NCBI GenBank assembly: GCA_913777025.1
Contig: CAJYQM010000321.1
Span: 1 to 56,808 of the forward strand
Source of the DNA: an uncultured Massilia sp.
Lineage (GTDB): Bacteria > Pseudomonadota > Gammaproteobacteria > Burkholderiales > Burkholderiaceae_D
Length of the DNA: 56,808 bases
Reading direction: 5' to 3'
This document shows positions 47,062 through 55,831 of the stretch, one piece after another. Under the pieces are notes generated by a model. The model was not told where the DNA came from. It did no database searches and saw only the letters and a list, made by a program, of their open reading frames with translations. Position 1 is the stretch's first letter. Each line of letters starts with the position of its first letter. The translations under genes were made by a program, and so were the position numbers.

Positions 47062-49935
47062 ATGATCGAAACCATCCTGAAACGCGACCTGGGCACGCCG
47101 CCTGCCGCCGTCTTCCCGGACGCCGCGGTCGACTACGTCACGCTGGAGATCGACGGCCAACGCGTGACCGTCCCCGCCGGCACCTCGGTGATGCGTGCGG
47201 CGGCCCTGTCCGACATCAACATCCCGAAGCTGTGCGCCACCGACAGCCTGGAACCCTTCGGCTCCTGCCGCCTGTGCCTGGTGGAGATCGAAGGCCGGCG
47301 CGGCTATCCGGCCTCGTGCACCACGCCGGTGGAAGCCGGCATGGTGGTGCGCACCCAGTCGCCCAAGCTGCAGCAGCTGCGCAAGGGCGTGATGGAGCTG
47401 TATATCTCCGACCACCCCCTGGACTGCCTGACCTGCCCCGCCAACGGCAATTGCGAGCTGCAGGACATGGCCGGCGTCACCGGCCTGCGCGAAGTGAGAT
47501 ACGGCTACGAGGGCGCGAACCACCTGAAGCTGGGCAAGGACGAATCGAACCCCTACTTCACCTTCGATTCCTCGAAATGCATCGTCTGCAACCGCTGCGT
47601 GCGCGCCTGCGAGGAAACGCAAGGCACCTTCGCGCTGACGATTTCCGGACGCGGCTTCGATTCCCGCGTCTCGGCCGGCCAGGACGAAGCCTTCATGCAA
47701 TCCGAATGCGTGTCCTGCGGCGCCTGCGTGGAAGCCTGCCCGACCGCCACGCTGCAGGAAAAATCCGTGATCTGGCTCGGCCAGGGCGAGCACAGCATCA
47801 CCACCACCTGCGCCTATTGCGGCGTCGGCTGCTCGCTGAACGCCGAGATGAAGGGCAACCAGGTGGTGCGCATGGTGCCTGCGAAAGACGGCAAGGCGAA
47901 CGAGGGCCACGCCTGCGTGAAGGGCCGCTTCGCCTGGGGCTATGCCACGCACAAGGACCGCATATTAAAGCCGATGATCCGGGCGAAGATCACGGACCCC
48001 TGGAAGGAAGTCGGCTGGGACAAGGCGCTCGACTACGCCGCCTCCAAGTTCAAGCGCATCCAGGCCAGGCACGGCGTCGATTCGATCGGCGGCATCGTGT
48101 CCTCACGCTGCACCAACGAGGAAGGCTACCTGGTGCAGAAACTGGTGCGCGCCGCCTTCGGCAACAACAACGTCGACACCTGCGCGCGCGTCTGCCACTC
48201 CCCTACCGGCTACGGCCTGAAACAGACACTGGGCGAATCGGCCGGCACGCAAAGCTTCAAGTCGATCGAACAGTGCGACGTGATCATGGTCATCGGCGCC
48301 AACCCGACCGACGGCCACCCGGTGTTCGGCTCGCGCATGAAGCGGCGGCTGCGCCAGGGCGCGCGCCTGATCGTGATCGATCCGCGCCGCATCGACCTGA
48401 TCAAGTCGCCGCACGTGCGCGCCGACTACCACCTGCAGCTCAACCCGGGCACCAACGTCGCCGTCCTGTCGGCGCTGGCCCACGTGATCGTCAGCGAGGG
48501 TTTGTTGGACGAAGGCTTCATCGCCGAGCGCTGCGAGGAACGCGCCTTCGGCCAGTGGCGCGACTTCGTGGCGAAGCTTGAGAATTCGCCGGAAGCGCTG
48601 GAAGACGTGACCGGCGTGCCGGCCCGGCTGGTGCGCGAAGCGGCGCGCCTGTACGCCACGGGCGGCAACGCGGCCATCTTCTACGGCCTGGGCGTGACCG
48701 AGCATGCGCAGGGCTCGACCGCCGTGATGGGGATCGCCAACCTGGCCATGGCGACCGGGAACGTGGGACGCGAAGGCGTCGGCGTGAATCCGCTGCGTGG
48801 CCAGAACAACGTGCAGGGCTCCTGCGACATCGGCTCCTTCCCGCACGAGCTGCCGGGCTACCGCCACGTGTCCGACAGCACCGTGCGCGCCGCGTTCGAG
48901 CAGGCCTGGGGCGTGCCGCTGCAGGCCGAACCGGGCCTGCGCATCCCGAACATGTTCGAGGCCGCGCTGGACGGCAGCTTCCTGGGCCTGTACTGCCAGG
49001 GCGAGGACATCGTGCAGTCGGATCCGAACACCCAGCACGTGACCGCGGCCCTGCAGGCGATGGAATGCGTGGTGGTGCAGGACATTTTCCTGAACGAGAC
49101 GGCGAAATTCGCCCACGTGCTGCTGCCCGGCGCCTCTTTCCTGGAAAAGGACGGCACCTTCACCAATGCCGAACGGCGCATCTCGCGCGTGCGCAAGGTG
49201 ATGCCGCCGCGCGCCGGCTACGCCGACTGGGAAGTCACGGTCGCCCTGTCGAACCGCCTCGGCTACCCGATGGACTACCGCCACCCGTCCGAGATCATGG
49301 ACGAGATCGCGCGCCTGACGCCGACCTTCACCGGGGTCAGCTACGCGCGGCTCGATGCGCTCGGCAGCATCCAGTGGCCCTGCAACGACGCCGCGCCGGA
49401 AGGCACGCCGACCATGCACGTCAAGGAATTCGTGCGCGGAAAAGGGCGCTTCATCATCACGCAGTATGTCGGCACCTCCGAGAAGGTCACGCGCAAGTAC
49501 CCCTTGATCCTGACCACCGGCCGCATCCTGTCGCAGTACAACGTGGGGGCGCAGACGCGCCGTACCGAGAACGTGCAATGGCATGCGGAAGACCGCCTCG
49601 AGATCCACCCGTACGACGCCCAGGAACGTGGCATCGCGGAAGGCGACTGGGTCGGCATCGAAAGCCGCGCCGGCAGCACCGTGCTGCGTGCGCTGGTCAC
49701 CGAGCGCATGCAGCCGGGCGTGGTCTACACCACCTTCCACTTCCCGGAATCGGGCGCCAACGTGATCACCACCGAGAATTCGGACTGGGCCACCAACTGC
49801 CCCGAATACAAGGTGACGGCGGTGCAGGTGACGCCGGTGCAGCAGCCGTCGGCATGGCAGCGCCAGTACCGGGACTTCAACGACGCGCAGCTGCGCCTCG
49901 CCGAAGCCAACGCCAACGCCAACGCTACGGCCTGA
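47062..49935 (+). CDS. fdsA: NAD-dependent formate dehydrogenase alpha (catalytic) subunit
   Basis: A 957-residue molybdopterin enzyme oxidising formate to CO2. Cluster ligands run in order: a [2Fe-2S] set C58/C69/C72/C86; a His-Cys set H118/C122/C125/C131; two ferredoxin-type sets, C173/176/179/183 and C216/219/222/226; and a further 4Fe-4S set C250/C253/C257/C285. The catalytic Mo ligand is Cys378 in CARVCHSPTGYG, so the enzyme uses Cys and not selenocysteine. AGGAG precedes the ATG. The C-terminal part (about 820-930) is the molydopterin dinucleotide-binding domain. Confidence 0.96.
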   Translation: MIETILKRDLGTPPAAVFPDAAVDYVTLEIDGQRVTVPAGTSVMRAAALSDINIPKLCATDSLEPFGSCRLCLVEIEGRRGYPASCTTPVEAGMVVRTQSPKLQQLRKGVMELYISDHPLDCLTCPANGNCELQDMAGVTGLREVRYGYEGANHLKLGKDESNPYFTFDSSKCIVCNRCVRACEETQGTFALTISGRGFDSRVSAGQDEAFMQSECVSCGACVEACPTATLQEKSVIWLGQGEHSITTTCAYCGVGCSLNAEMKGNQVVRMVPAKDGKANEGHACVKGRFAWGYATHKDRILKPMIRAKITDPWKEVGWDKALDYAASKFKRIQARHGVDSIGGIVSSRCTNEEGYLVQKLVRAAFGNNNVDTCARVCHSPTGYGLKQTLGESAGTQSFKSIEQCDVIMVIGANPTDGHPVFGSRMKRRLRQGARLIVIDPRRIDLIKSPHVRADYHLQLNPGTNVAVLSALAHVIVSEGLLDEGFIAERCEERAFGQWRDFVAKLENSPEALEDVTGVPARLVREAARLYATGGNAAIFYGLGVTEHAQGSTAVMGIANLAMATGNVGREGVGVNPLRGQNNVQGSCDIGSFPHELPGYRHVSDSTVRAAFEQAWGVPLQAEPGLRIPNMFEAALDGSFLGLYCQGEDIVQSDPNTQHVTAALQAMECVVVQDIFLNETAKFAHVLLPGASFLEKDGTFTNAERRISRVRKVMPPRAGYADWEVTVALSNRLGYPMDYRHPSEIMDEIARLTPTFTGVSYARLDALGSIQWPCNDAAPEGTPTMHVKEFVRGKGRFIITQYVGTSEKVTRKYPLILTTGRILSQYNVGAQTRRTENVQWHAEDRLEIHPYDAQERGIAEGDWVGIESRAGSTVLRALVTERMQPGVVYTTFHFPESGANVITTENSDWATNCPEYKVTAVQVTPVQQPSAWQRQYRDFNDAQLRLAEANANANATA

Positions 49936-49947
49936 AGGAACGACGGG

Positions 49948-50232
49948 ATGAACATCGAACACCTGGTCACGATGGCCAACCAGATCGGCAGCTTCTTCGC
50001 GGCCTTCCCGGACCGCGAGGAAGCGGAGGCCGGCATCGCCACCCATCTCGAGCGCTACTGGGCGCCGCGCATGCGCGTGCGCCTGTACCAGCACGTGGAC
50101 AGCACGCGCGGCGCGGGCCTCGAACCGATCGTGCTGGAGGCGATCGACAAGCACCGCAGCCGCCACGATGCGCCGGTCGCCGAGCATACCTCGGTGCCGA
50201 AGGACGAGGACACCGGCGGGGATGCCGGCTGA
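49948..50232 (+). CDS. fdsD: Formate dehydrogenase delta subunit
   Basis: A 94-residue FdsD-family protein, recognised by MNIEHLVTMANQIGSFFAAF at the start and ERYWAPRMRVRL in the middle. FdsD is a small subunit needed for full formate dehydrogenase activity, possibly in assembly. It begins 12 bases after fdsA with AAGGA upstream. In Cupriavidus the operon is fdsGBACD; here fdsC (FdhD-type sulfurtransferase) is missing between A and D. The gene converges on the histidine kinase gene. Confidence 0.9.
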   Translation: MNIEHLVTMANQIGSFFAAFPDREEAEAGIATHLERYWAPRMRVRLYQHVDSTRGAGLEPIVLEAIDKHRSRHDAPVAEHTSVPKDEDTGGDAG

Positions 50233-50235
50233 GCT

Positions 50236-51615
50236 TCAAGCGGCCGGCGGCGCGAATTCCACGATCGCGCACAGGCCGGCCATGCCGCCCCGCCCTTCGA
50301 GCCGGATCGCGGCGCCGTTGCGCTCCGCCGCCCGCTCCGCGATCGCCAGCCCGAGGCCGCTGCCCGGCTGGTCCTGGCCCGGGATCCGGTAGAAGCGCTC
50401 GAACACCTTGCGCCGCAGACCCGGCTCGATGCCCGGCCCCTGGTCGGCGATGCTGAGCCGGCAGCCGTCCGTGCTTGGTGCCAGCCGCACGTCGATGACG
50501 CCGCCTTCCGGCGAATACTTGATGGCATTGCTGACCAGGTTGTCGACCAGCGCACCCAGGCTCTCGACGTGCAGCGGCAGGTGGCAGTCGCCTTCGACCT
50601 GGAATTCGATGTCGATGGCGCGCTCCAGCGCCAGCGGCACGGCGGCGGCCAGGCGGTCGCGCACCAGCGCCCCCAGGTCCACCGGCGGCGGCGGCACCGG
50701 CGGCGGTTCGGACTGGGTGCGTTCCAGCGCCAGCAACTGGTGCACCATGCGCGTGGCGCGGTCGACGCCGTCGCGCAGGCCGGCGGCGGCATCGGCGCTG
50801 CGGGCGCGGGTCTCGATGTCGCAGCGGCTGAGCAGCACATGGGCGTTGATCTGCACCGCCACCAACGGTGTCTTGAGCTCGTGCGCGGCGTCGGTCAGGA
50901 ACTGGTGCTCGCGCTCGATGCGCTCGTTGAGGCGCTTCATGAGGCGGTTGATGGCGTCGACCAGCGGCGACAGCTCGCGGTAGGGCGAGGTCGGCAAGGC
51001 GCTCAGGTCCGACACCGCGCGCTGCTCGATGGCCTCGGCGATCGAGCGCAGCGGCCGCAAGCCGATGGCGACGATCAGCCAGGCCGGCAACAGCAGCAGC
51101 GGCAGGCTGAACACGGTGGACGAGGCCAGGAAGCTGATGCCGGACATCGACAGCATCCACAAATCGTCGACTTCATGGCTGCGTTCGATCACCAGGCCGC
51201 TGGCCGCATCGTGCTCGATCGAACTCACCCAGCCGTTCTCGCGCAGCGGGCGCACCTGGTCCGGCGACGGCAGCGCGTCGGGCAGGCCGGGCAGGGAGTC
51301 GTAGAGCAGGCGGCCGGCGCGCCAGACGCGCAGGCGTACCCGCGAGTGGTAGTCGAGCGTGGCGAACATGCGCTTGCGCACCGCTTCCAGTTCGCCCGCG
51401 GCCGCCACCAGCGCCTGCGGACGGTCGGCCAGCAGTGCCAGGTGCAGCAGCGCCTCGCGCGCGTGGGCACGGTTCTCGGCGGCGGTTCGGGTGCGCTGGG
51501 TCACGCGCGCATCCTGCAGCACGTAGGCCAGGCCGAACAGGAAGACGATCACGGTCACGCCGGAAAAGCCCAGCATCAGGCGCCGGAACAGCGAGGAAGG
51601 ACGCGCCGCCTTCAC
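50236..51615 (-). CDS. Sensor histidine kinase (QseC-like)
   Basis: A 459-residue membrane sensor kinase. Two membrane segments (about 14-33 and 163-186) flank a periplasmic sensor of about 130 residues. A short HAMP-like linker leads to the H box FLTDAAHELKTPLVAV with His245, then the ATPase boxes (LVDNLVSNAIKYSPEGG, ADQGPGIEPG, GSGLGLAIAERAA). The GTG start at 51615 overlaps the regulator stop in GTGA, so the pair is coupled. The signal is unknown; its position beside the fds genes does not by itself link it to formate. Confidence 0.92.
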   Translation of the reverse strand: MKAARPSSLFRRLMLGFSGVTVIVFLFGLAYVLQDARVTQRTRTAAENRAHAREALLHLALLADRPQALVAAAGELEAVRKRMFATLDYHSRVRLRVWRAGRLLYDSLPGLPDALPSPDQVRPLRENGWVSSIEHDAASGLVIERSHEVDDLWMLSMSGISFLASSTVFSLPLLLLPAWLIVAIGLRPLRSIAEAIEQRAVSDLSALPTSPYRELSPLVDAINRLMKRLNERIEREHQFLTDAAHELKTPLVAVQINAHVLLSRCDIETRARSADAAAGLRDGVDRATRMVHQLLALERTQSEPPPVPPPPVDLGALVRDRLAAAVPLALERAIDIEFQVEGDCHLPLHVESLGALVDNLVSNAIKYSPEGGVIDVRLAPSTDGCRLSIADQGPGIEPGLRRKVFERFYRIPGQDQPGSGLGLAIAERAAERNGAAIRLEGRGGMAGLCAIVEFAPPAA

Positions 51616-52277
51616 GCTGCTTCCTGCCGGACCACGTAGCCGACGCCGCGCACGGTGCGGATCATGCCTTCGCCGATCTTGCGCCGCAGGTTGTAGATGT
51701 GGACGTCGAGCGTCTGGCCTTCGCTGTGCGGCAGCACGCGGCGTTCCAGGTCGGCGCGCGTCAGCACCCGGCCGGCCTGCTTGACCAGCGTGAGCAGGAG
51801 CGCGTATTCGGTCGGCGACAGCGCCACCGGGACGCCGGCGCGCGTGACCTGCATGCTGCCTTCGTCCAGCACCAGCTCGCCCACCTGCCACAGCTGCTCG
51901 CCGCGGCCGACGGTGCCGCTGGCGCGGCGCACGATGGCGCGCAGGCGCACCAGCAGTTCCGGAATGTCGAAGGGCTTGATCAGGTAATCGTCGGCGCCCA
52001 GGTCGAAACCCTTCAGCCGGTCTTCCAGGCTGTCGCGCGCCGTGATGATCAGGACCGGCAAGCCGATGCGGCGGGCGCGGATCGCCTTCAGCAGCTCGGT
52101 GCCGTCGCTGTCGGGCAGCCCGAGGTCGAGCAGCATCGCATCGAAATGCTCGGCCGTCATGCGTTCGACCGCATGGGCCGCCAGCCGGCACCAGACCACG
52201 CCGTGCCCGTTGTCCTGGAACACCGACAGCAAGGCGCGCCCGATCGACAGGTCGTCTTCCACCATCAAGATTTTCAT
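51612..52277 (-). CDS. OmpR-family response regulator (QseB-like)
   Basis: A 221-residue response regulator. The receiver domain has acidic residues in MVEDDLSIG, phospho-acceptor Asp51 in LLDLGLPDSDG and Lys102 in LIKPFD. The winged-helix DNA-binding domain (about 125-220) ends VRGVGYVVRQ. It partners the histidine kinase downstream. A direct repeat at 52331-52346, about 55 bases upstream, looks like its own binding site. Confidence 0.94.
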   Translation of the reverse strand: MKILMVEDDLSIGRALLSVFQDNGHGVVWCRLAAHAVERMTAEHFDAMLLDLGLPDSDGTELLKAIRARRIGLPVLIITARDSLEDRLKGFDLGADDYLIKPFDIPELLVRLRAIVRRASGTVGRGEQLWQVGELVLDEGSMQVTRAGVPVALSPTEYALLLTLVKQAGRVLTRADLERRVLPHSEGQTLDVHIYNLRRKIGEGMIRTVRGVGYVVRQEAA

Positions 52278-52330
52278 GTCTCGAGTTTAACAGTTGGCCG
52301 GACGGACGGAAGCGCCGGGCCTGCGCCAAT

Positions 52331-52346
52331 CTTCAGGTTGGCTTCA
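52331..52346. promoter_or_regulatory. Direct repeat, candidate operator of the QseB-like regulator
   Basis: CTTCA at 52331-52335 and 52342-52346 are spaced 11 bases start to start, the one-turn direct repeat expected for OmpR-family regulators. It lies in the divergent region between the regulator and the exported protein gene. Confidence 0.45.
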
Positions 52347-52418
52347 TGCGTTGCCGCCCATGCGGAAATTGTGTGCGGTCGATGCCGGCGTACCGCTAGG
52401 CGGTTTGCGGCTACCATA

Positions 52419-52437
52419 TTGTCGGGCAAGCCGACAA
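52419..52437. repeat. Hairpin before the exported propeller-like gene
   Basis: TTGTCGG-GCAAG-CCGACAA is a perfect stem-loop 25 bases upstream of the ATG at 52463. It could be a leader structure. Confidence 0.4.
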
Positions 52438-52462
52438 ACGCAGGCATTCACCGCAGGGACAG

Positions 52463-53623
52463 ATGACGACACACTCCAAACGCTTCAGGCAGATCATGCT
52501 CGCCGTCCTGGCGGCGCCGCTGGTCGCGCTGGCGGCACCGGACGACGATCCGGGCCTGCCGCCCTACCCCGTGCTCCGCTACGACGACTCCGACCTGTCG
52601 CGCGGCATCGACGCCGCCGTCGCGCTCGACGGCGGCAGCGTGCTGTTCGCCGGACGGATCTTCGACGCGTCCGGACCGGCATCATGGGGATGGACGCTCA
52701 AGGCCGACGGCGGCGGCAGGCGGATCTGGGAAAAGGAACTGGGCAAGAAGGCCCGGAATGCCAGTTTTGCCGCCGCCAGCGCAGCCGGCAGCGGGGCACT
52801 GCTGGTGGGCACCGTGAACGAGGAAGTGGGCGCGCTGGGGCATTCGTCTGCCTGGATCGTGTCGATGGCGGCGGACGGCCGCGTGCAGTGGGATAAATCG
52901 CTCAGCTTCGGCCAGCTGACGCAAGCGCATGCCGTCGCGCCCACGCTGAACGGCGCCTTCCTGGTCGCGGGCACGGTACGCCGTCCGGCCAGGGACGACC
53001 AGGCCTGGGTCGCCCGGGTCGACCCCACAGGCCAGGTGGCGCTCCAGAAGACCCTCGACACCCCGAAGGATTTCGTCTTCGATGCCTTCGCCGGCATGGA
53101 CGACGGCAGCTTCCTGCTGGCCGGACATGTGTTCCCCGATTCGGGCGTGGAGATGCGCGGATGGATAGCGCGCTTCGGCGCCGACGGCAAACCGCAATGG
53201 TCGCATACGCTCGCGGCCAGGGAGTCGGGCGTCGCCGCGCTCGAGGTGGCGGCCGACGGCAGCATCGCCCTCGCCATCGGCAGGCGCGACCAGCCGCTCC
53301 AGCTGATGCGCCTGAACGCGGCGGGAGAAACGCTGCAGGCGCCCGTGAAGATCGGATTGTGCAAGGTGCCGGCGCTGTGGCGTCAGCGCAATGGCCAGCT
53401 TCGCCTGGCCGGCGTGACTTGCGCATCGGGGAAAGGACAGGCGGCGGTGGGCCTGATTGCGGACCTCGCGCATCCGGAGCGCCTGCAGGCGATCGAGGCG
53501 ATCGCGGGCGCCGAGGTCACGCAACTGGTGCCGCTGCCCGAGCGCGACGCCATTGGCGTGCTGGGCAAGCGGGAGGATGGCGACAAGACCAGCAGCGTGT
53601 TCGTCAGCCGCCCGCTGCGCTGA
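52463..53623 (+). CDS. Exported beta-propeller-like protein, unknown function
   Basis: A 386-residue protein with a signal peptide (about 1-25, LAVLAAPLVALAAP). The mature part repeats a pattern of roughly 50 residues, such as GSVLFAGRIFDASGPASWGW, GALLVGTVNEE, GAFLVAGTVRRP and GSFLLAGHVFPDSG, each followed by W-x-x-x-x-x-x-DG. That is typical of a beta-propeller built from small blades. No catalytic residues are evident. It diverges from the two-component system and may be regulated by it through the site at 52331. It converges on lipA. Confidence 0.65.
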   Translation: MTTHSKRFRQIMLAVLAAPLVALAAPDDDPGLPPYPVLRYDDSDLSRGIDAAVALDGGSVLFAGRIFDASGPASWGWTLKADGGGRRIWEKELGKKARNASFAAASAAGSGALLVGTVNEEVGALGHSSAWIVSMAADGRVQWDKSLSFGQLTQAHAVAPTLNGAFLVAGTVRRPARDDQAWVARVDPTGQVALQKTLDTPKDFVFDAFAGMDDGSFLLAGHVFPDSGVEMRGWIARFGADGKPQWSHTLAARESGVAALEVAADGSIALAIGRRDQPLQLMRLNAAGETLQAPVKIGLCKVPALWRQRNGQLRLAGVTCASGKGQAAVGLIADLAHPERLQAIEAIAGAEVTQLVPLPERDAIGVLGKREDGDKTSSVFVSRPLR

Positions 53624-53639
53624 GCCGCCCGAAGGCGGC
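53624..53639. terminator. Hairpin between convergent genes
   Basis: GCCGCC-CGAA-GGCGGC forms a tight stem-loop directly after the propeller gene stop and 8 bases before the lipA stop. There is no T tract. Confidence 0.4.
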
Positions 53640-53647
53640 CCGCATAA

Positions 53648-54640
53648 TCACGCTGCCACGCCGGCTTCGTGGGCCTGCTGGTCCGCGTGATACGAAGAAC
53701 GCACCATCGCGCCGACGGCCGCATGCACGAAGCCCATCTCGTAGGCCTTTTCTTCGAACATTTTGAAGGTGTCCGGGTGCACGTAGCGGCGCACCGGCAG
53801 GTGCGAGTTCGACGGGGCCAGGTACTGGCCGATGGTCAGCATGTCGATGTCGTGGGCGCGCATGTCGCGCATGACTTCCAGGATTTCCTCGTCGGTCTCG
53901 CCCAGGCCGACCATCAGGCCGGACTTGGTCACGGCGTTCGGATACTTGGCCTTGAAATCGCGCAGCAGGGTCAGCGAGTGCTGGTAGTCGGCGCCCGGGC
54001 GCGCTTCCTTGTACAGGCGCGGCACGGTTTCCAGGTTGTGGTTCATCACGTCCGGCAAACCGTCGGCGAAGATGTTCAGCGCCTTTTCCAGGCGGCCGCG
54101 GAAGTCCGGCACCAGCACTTCGATCTTGGTGTTCGGCGACAGGGCGCGCGTCTTGGTGATGCACTCGACAAAGTGGCCGGCGCCGCCGTCGCGCAGGTCG
54201 TCGCGGTCGACCGAGGTGATCACGACGTAGCTCAAGCGCAGGTCGGCGATGGTCTTGGCCAGCTTGCCCGGCTCTTCCGTGTCGAGCGGGTCCGGACGGC
54301 CGTGGCCGACGTCGCAGAACGGGCAGCGGCGGGTGCACTTGTCGCCCATGATCATGAAGGTCGCGGTGCCCTTGCCGAAGCATTCGCCGATGTTCGGGCA
54401 GCTGGCTTCCTCGCACACGGTCACCAGGTTGTTCGCACGCAGGATATCCTTGATCTCGTAGAAGCGCGAGGACGCCGTGGCGGCTTTCACGCGGATCCAG
54501 TCCGGCTTCTTCAGGCGCTCGTGCTGCTCGAGCGGGACGATCTTGATCGGGATGCGCGACGTCTTGCTCGCACCTTTTTGCTTGTCGCTGGCGTTGTAGG
54601 CAGCTGCTGCTGCGGTGCCGGTATCGATTTCGGAAGTCAT
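53648..54640 (-). CDS. lipA: Lipoyl synthase
   Basis: A 330-residue radical-SAM enzyme that inserts two sulfurs into octanoyl groups on lipoate-dependent proteins. The auxiliary cluster motif is [12 protein letters not shown] and the SAM cluster motif CTRRCPFC. The C-terminal RSSYHAD region provides the conserved Ser ligand. Residues 1-40 form a variable N-terminal extension. It lies 22 bases after lipB on the same strand, giving a ybeD-lipB-lipA order. Confidence 0.96.
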   Translation of the reverse strand: MTSEIDTGTAAAAAYNASDKQKGASKTSRIPIKIVPLEQHERLKKPDWIRVKAATASSRFYEIKDILRANNLVTVCEEASCPNIGECFGKGTATFMIMGDKCTRRCPFCDVGHGRPDPLDTEEPGKLAKTIADLRLSYVVITSVDRDDLRDGGAGHFVECITKTRALSPNTKIEVLVPDFRGRLEKALNIFADGLPDVMNHNLETVPRLYKEARPGADYQHSLTLLRDFKAKYPNAVTKSGLMVGLGETDEEILEVMRDMRAHDIDMLTIGQYLAPSNSHLPVRRYVHPDTFKMFEEKAYEMGFVHAAVGAMVRSSYHADQQAHEAGVAA

Positions 54641-54662
54641 TGGCTCTTTACCCCGCAGGGTG

Positions 54663-55392
54663 TCAGTTGGAGTTGATCGTTTCGGGCGTGGATTCAGTCA
54701 CGGGTTCGACCGCGGCCAGGTGGCGCACCAGTTCGCGCGCCAGCGCCTGCTGGACGCCGGCCAGCGGCGCTTCCACGCCCATGGCCCGCATGTCCACGGT
54801 GGCCAGCCCGGAATAGCCGCACGGGTTGATCCAGGTGAAGGGGGACAGGTCCATCGCCACGTTCAGCGACACGCCGTGGTACGTGCAGCCGTTACCGCGC
54901 ACCTTCAGGCCCAGCGCGGCGATCTTGGCGCCCGCATGTGCTTGAGACTGCGGACCGCCGGCAATGTAGATGCCGGGCGCGCCCGCGACGCGTTCACCCT
55001 CGAGATTATACGCCGCCAGCACATCGATGACAGCCTGCTCGATCTTGTGGACGAACTGGCGCGCGTACAGCTTGCCGCCCGGCTTGTTGCGGCGCAGGTC
55101 CATCAGCAGGTAGATCACGACCTGGCCCGGACCGTGGTAGGTCACTTCGCCGCCGCGGTCGGTCTGCACCACGGGGATGTCGTGCGTCGGCACGCCGGGG
55201 CCGCTCAGCAGGTGGCCGCGGTCGGCGCCCAGGCCGAGGGTGAAGACCGGCGGATGCTCGACGATCCAGAGCTCGTCTTGCGTGTCCGGCGTGCGCGCAT
55301 CGGTGAAGGCGCGCATGGCGGCGAAGACGCTGTCGTAGTCGGCGCGGCCGAGCTCGCGGATGAGAGGAGCCGCAGGACGATTCGCTTGCATG
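54663..55392 (-). CDS. lipB: Lipoyl(octanoyl) transferase
   Basis: A protein of about 242 residues that transfers octanoyl from acyl carrier protein to lipoyl domains. Motifs are [37 protein letters not shown] and [20 protein letters not shown], the last giving the catalytic Lys; the Cys nucleophile is in WINPCGYSG. The start MQANRP at 55392 matches the usual family length; an ATG at 55425 would add 11 residues, and neither has a strong ribosome binding site. Confidence 0.94.
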
Positions 55393-55488
55393 GGATTGAG
55401 GTGGGAAATGGGCTGCCCCGTCATTATAAGCCAGCCGCATTTCCTGCGCCCGCCTTCGTTCGGCGGGCGACTTGGCAGCGTTGTGCGA

Positions 55489-55755
55489 TTACAGCACAAC
55501 CTTGACCATCGGGTGGCCGGACAGGGCGCTGTAGATGGCGTCGAGCTGTTCGCGGCTGGTGGCGCGCACGACCACGGTCAGGCCGGTGTAGGTGCCCTTG
55601 GTCGACGGACGCACTTCCATCTTGCCTTTGTGGAAAGTCGGGTCGTGGGGGACGATGACTTCGACGATGGTGTCGGCAAAGGCGTCGTGCGTGGCGCCCA
55701 TCACCTTGATCGGGAAGTCGCTCGGGTATTCGATGAGGGATTCTTTCGGGTCCAT
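55489..55755 (-). CDS. ybeD: YbeD/DUF493 family protein
   Basis: An 88-residue DUF493 protein with an ACT-like ferredoxin fold, recognised by [20 protein letters not shown] and the C-terminal [13 protein letters not shown]. The family gene is commonly next to lipB, as here, and its role is unknown; regulation of lipoate metabolism has been suggested. GGAG six bases upstream supports the start at 55755. A candidate -10 TACAAT (minus strand, 55782-55777) lies just upstream. Confidence 0.92.
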   Translation of the reverse strand: MDPKESLIEYPSDFPIKVMGATHDAFADTIVEVIVPHDPTFHKGKMEVRPSTKGTYTGLTVVVRATSREQLDAIYSALSGHPMVKVVL

Positions 55756-55831
55756 GGACGCTCCATTAAAAGGGGCATTGTAGCCAAAGTCGGGGCGATG
55801 CGTGGACTTGTGCCCGGCACGCCCCGTCAAC

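Noticed and set aside
47062-49935. Possible selenocysteine in formate dehydrogenase
   Set aside because: The active-site codon reads Cys in CARVCHSPTG and no in-frame stop interrupts the gene.
48103-50187. A 694-codon minus-strand open frame
   Set aside because: It is the shadow of fdsA and fdsD on the opposite strand.
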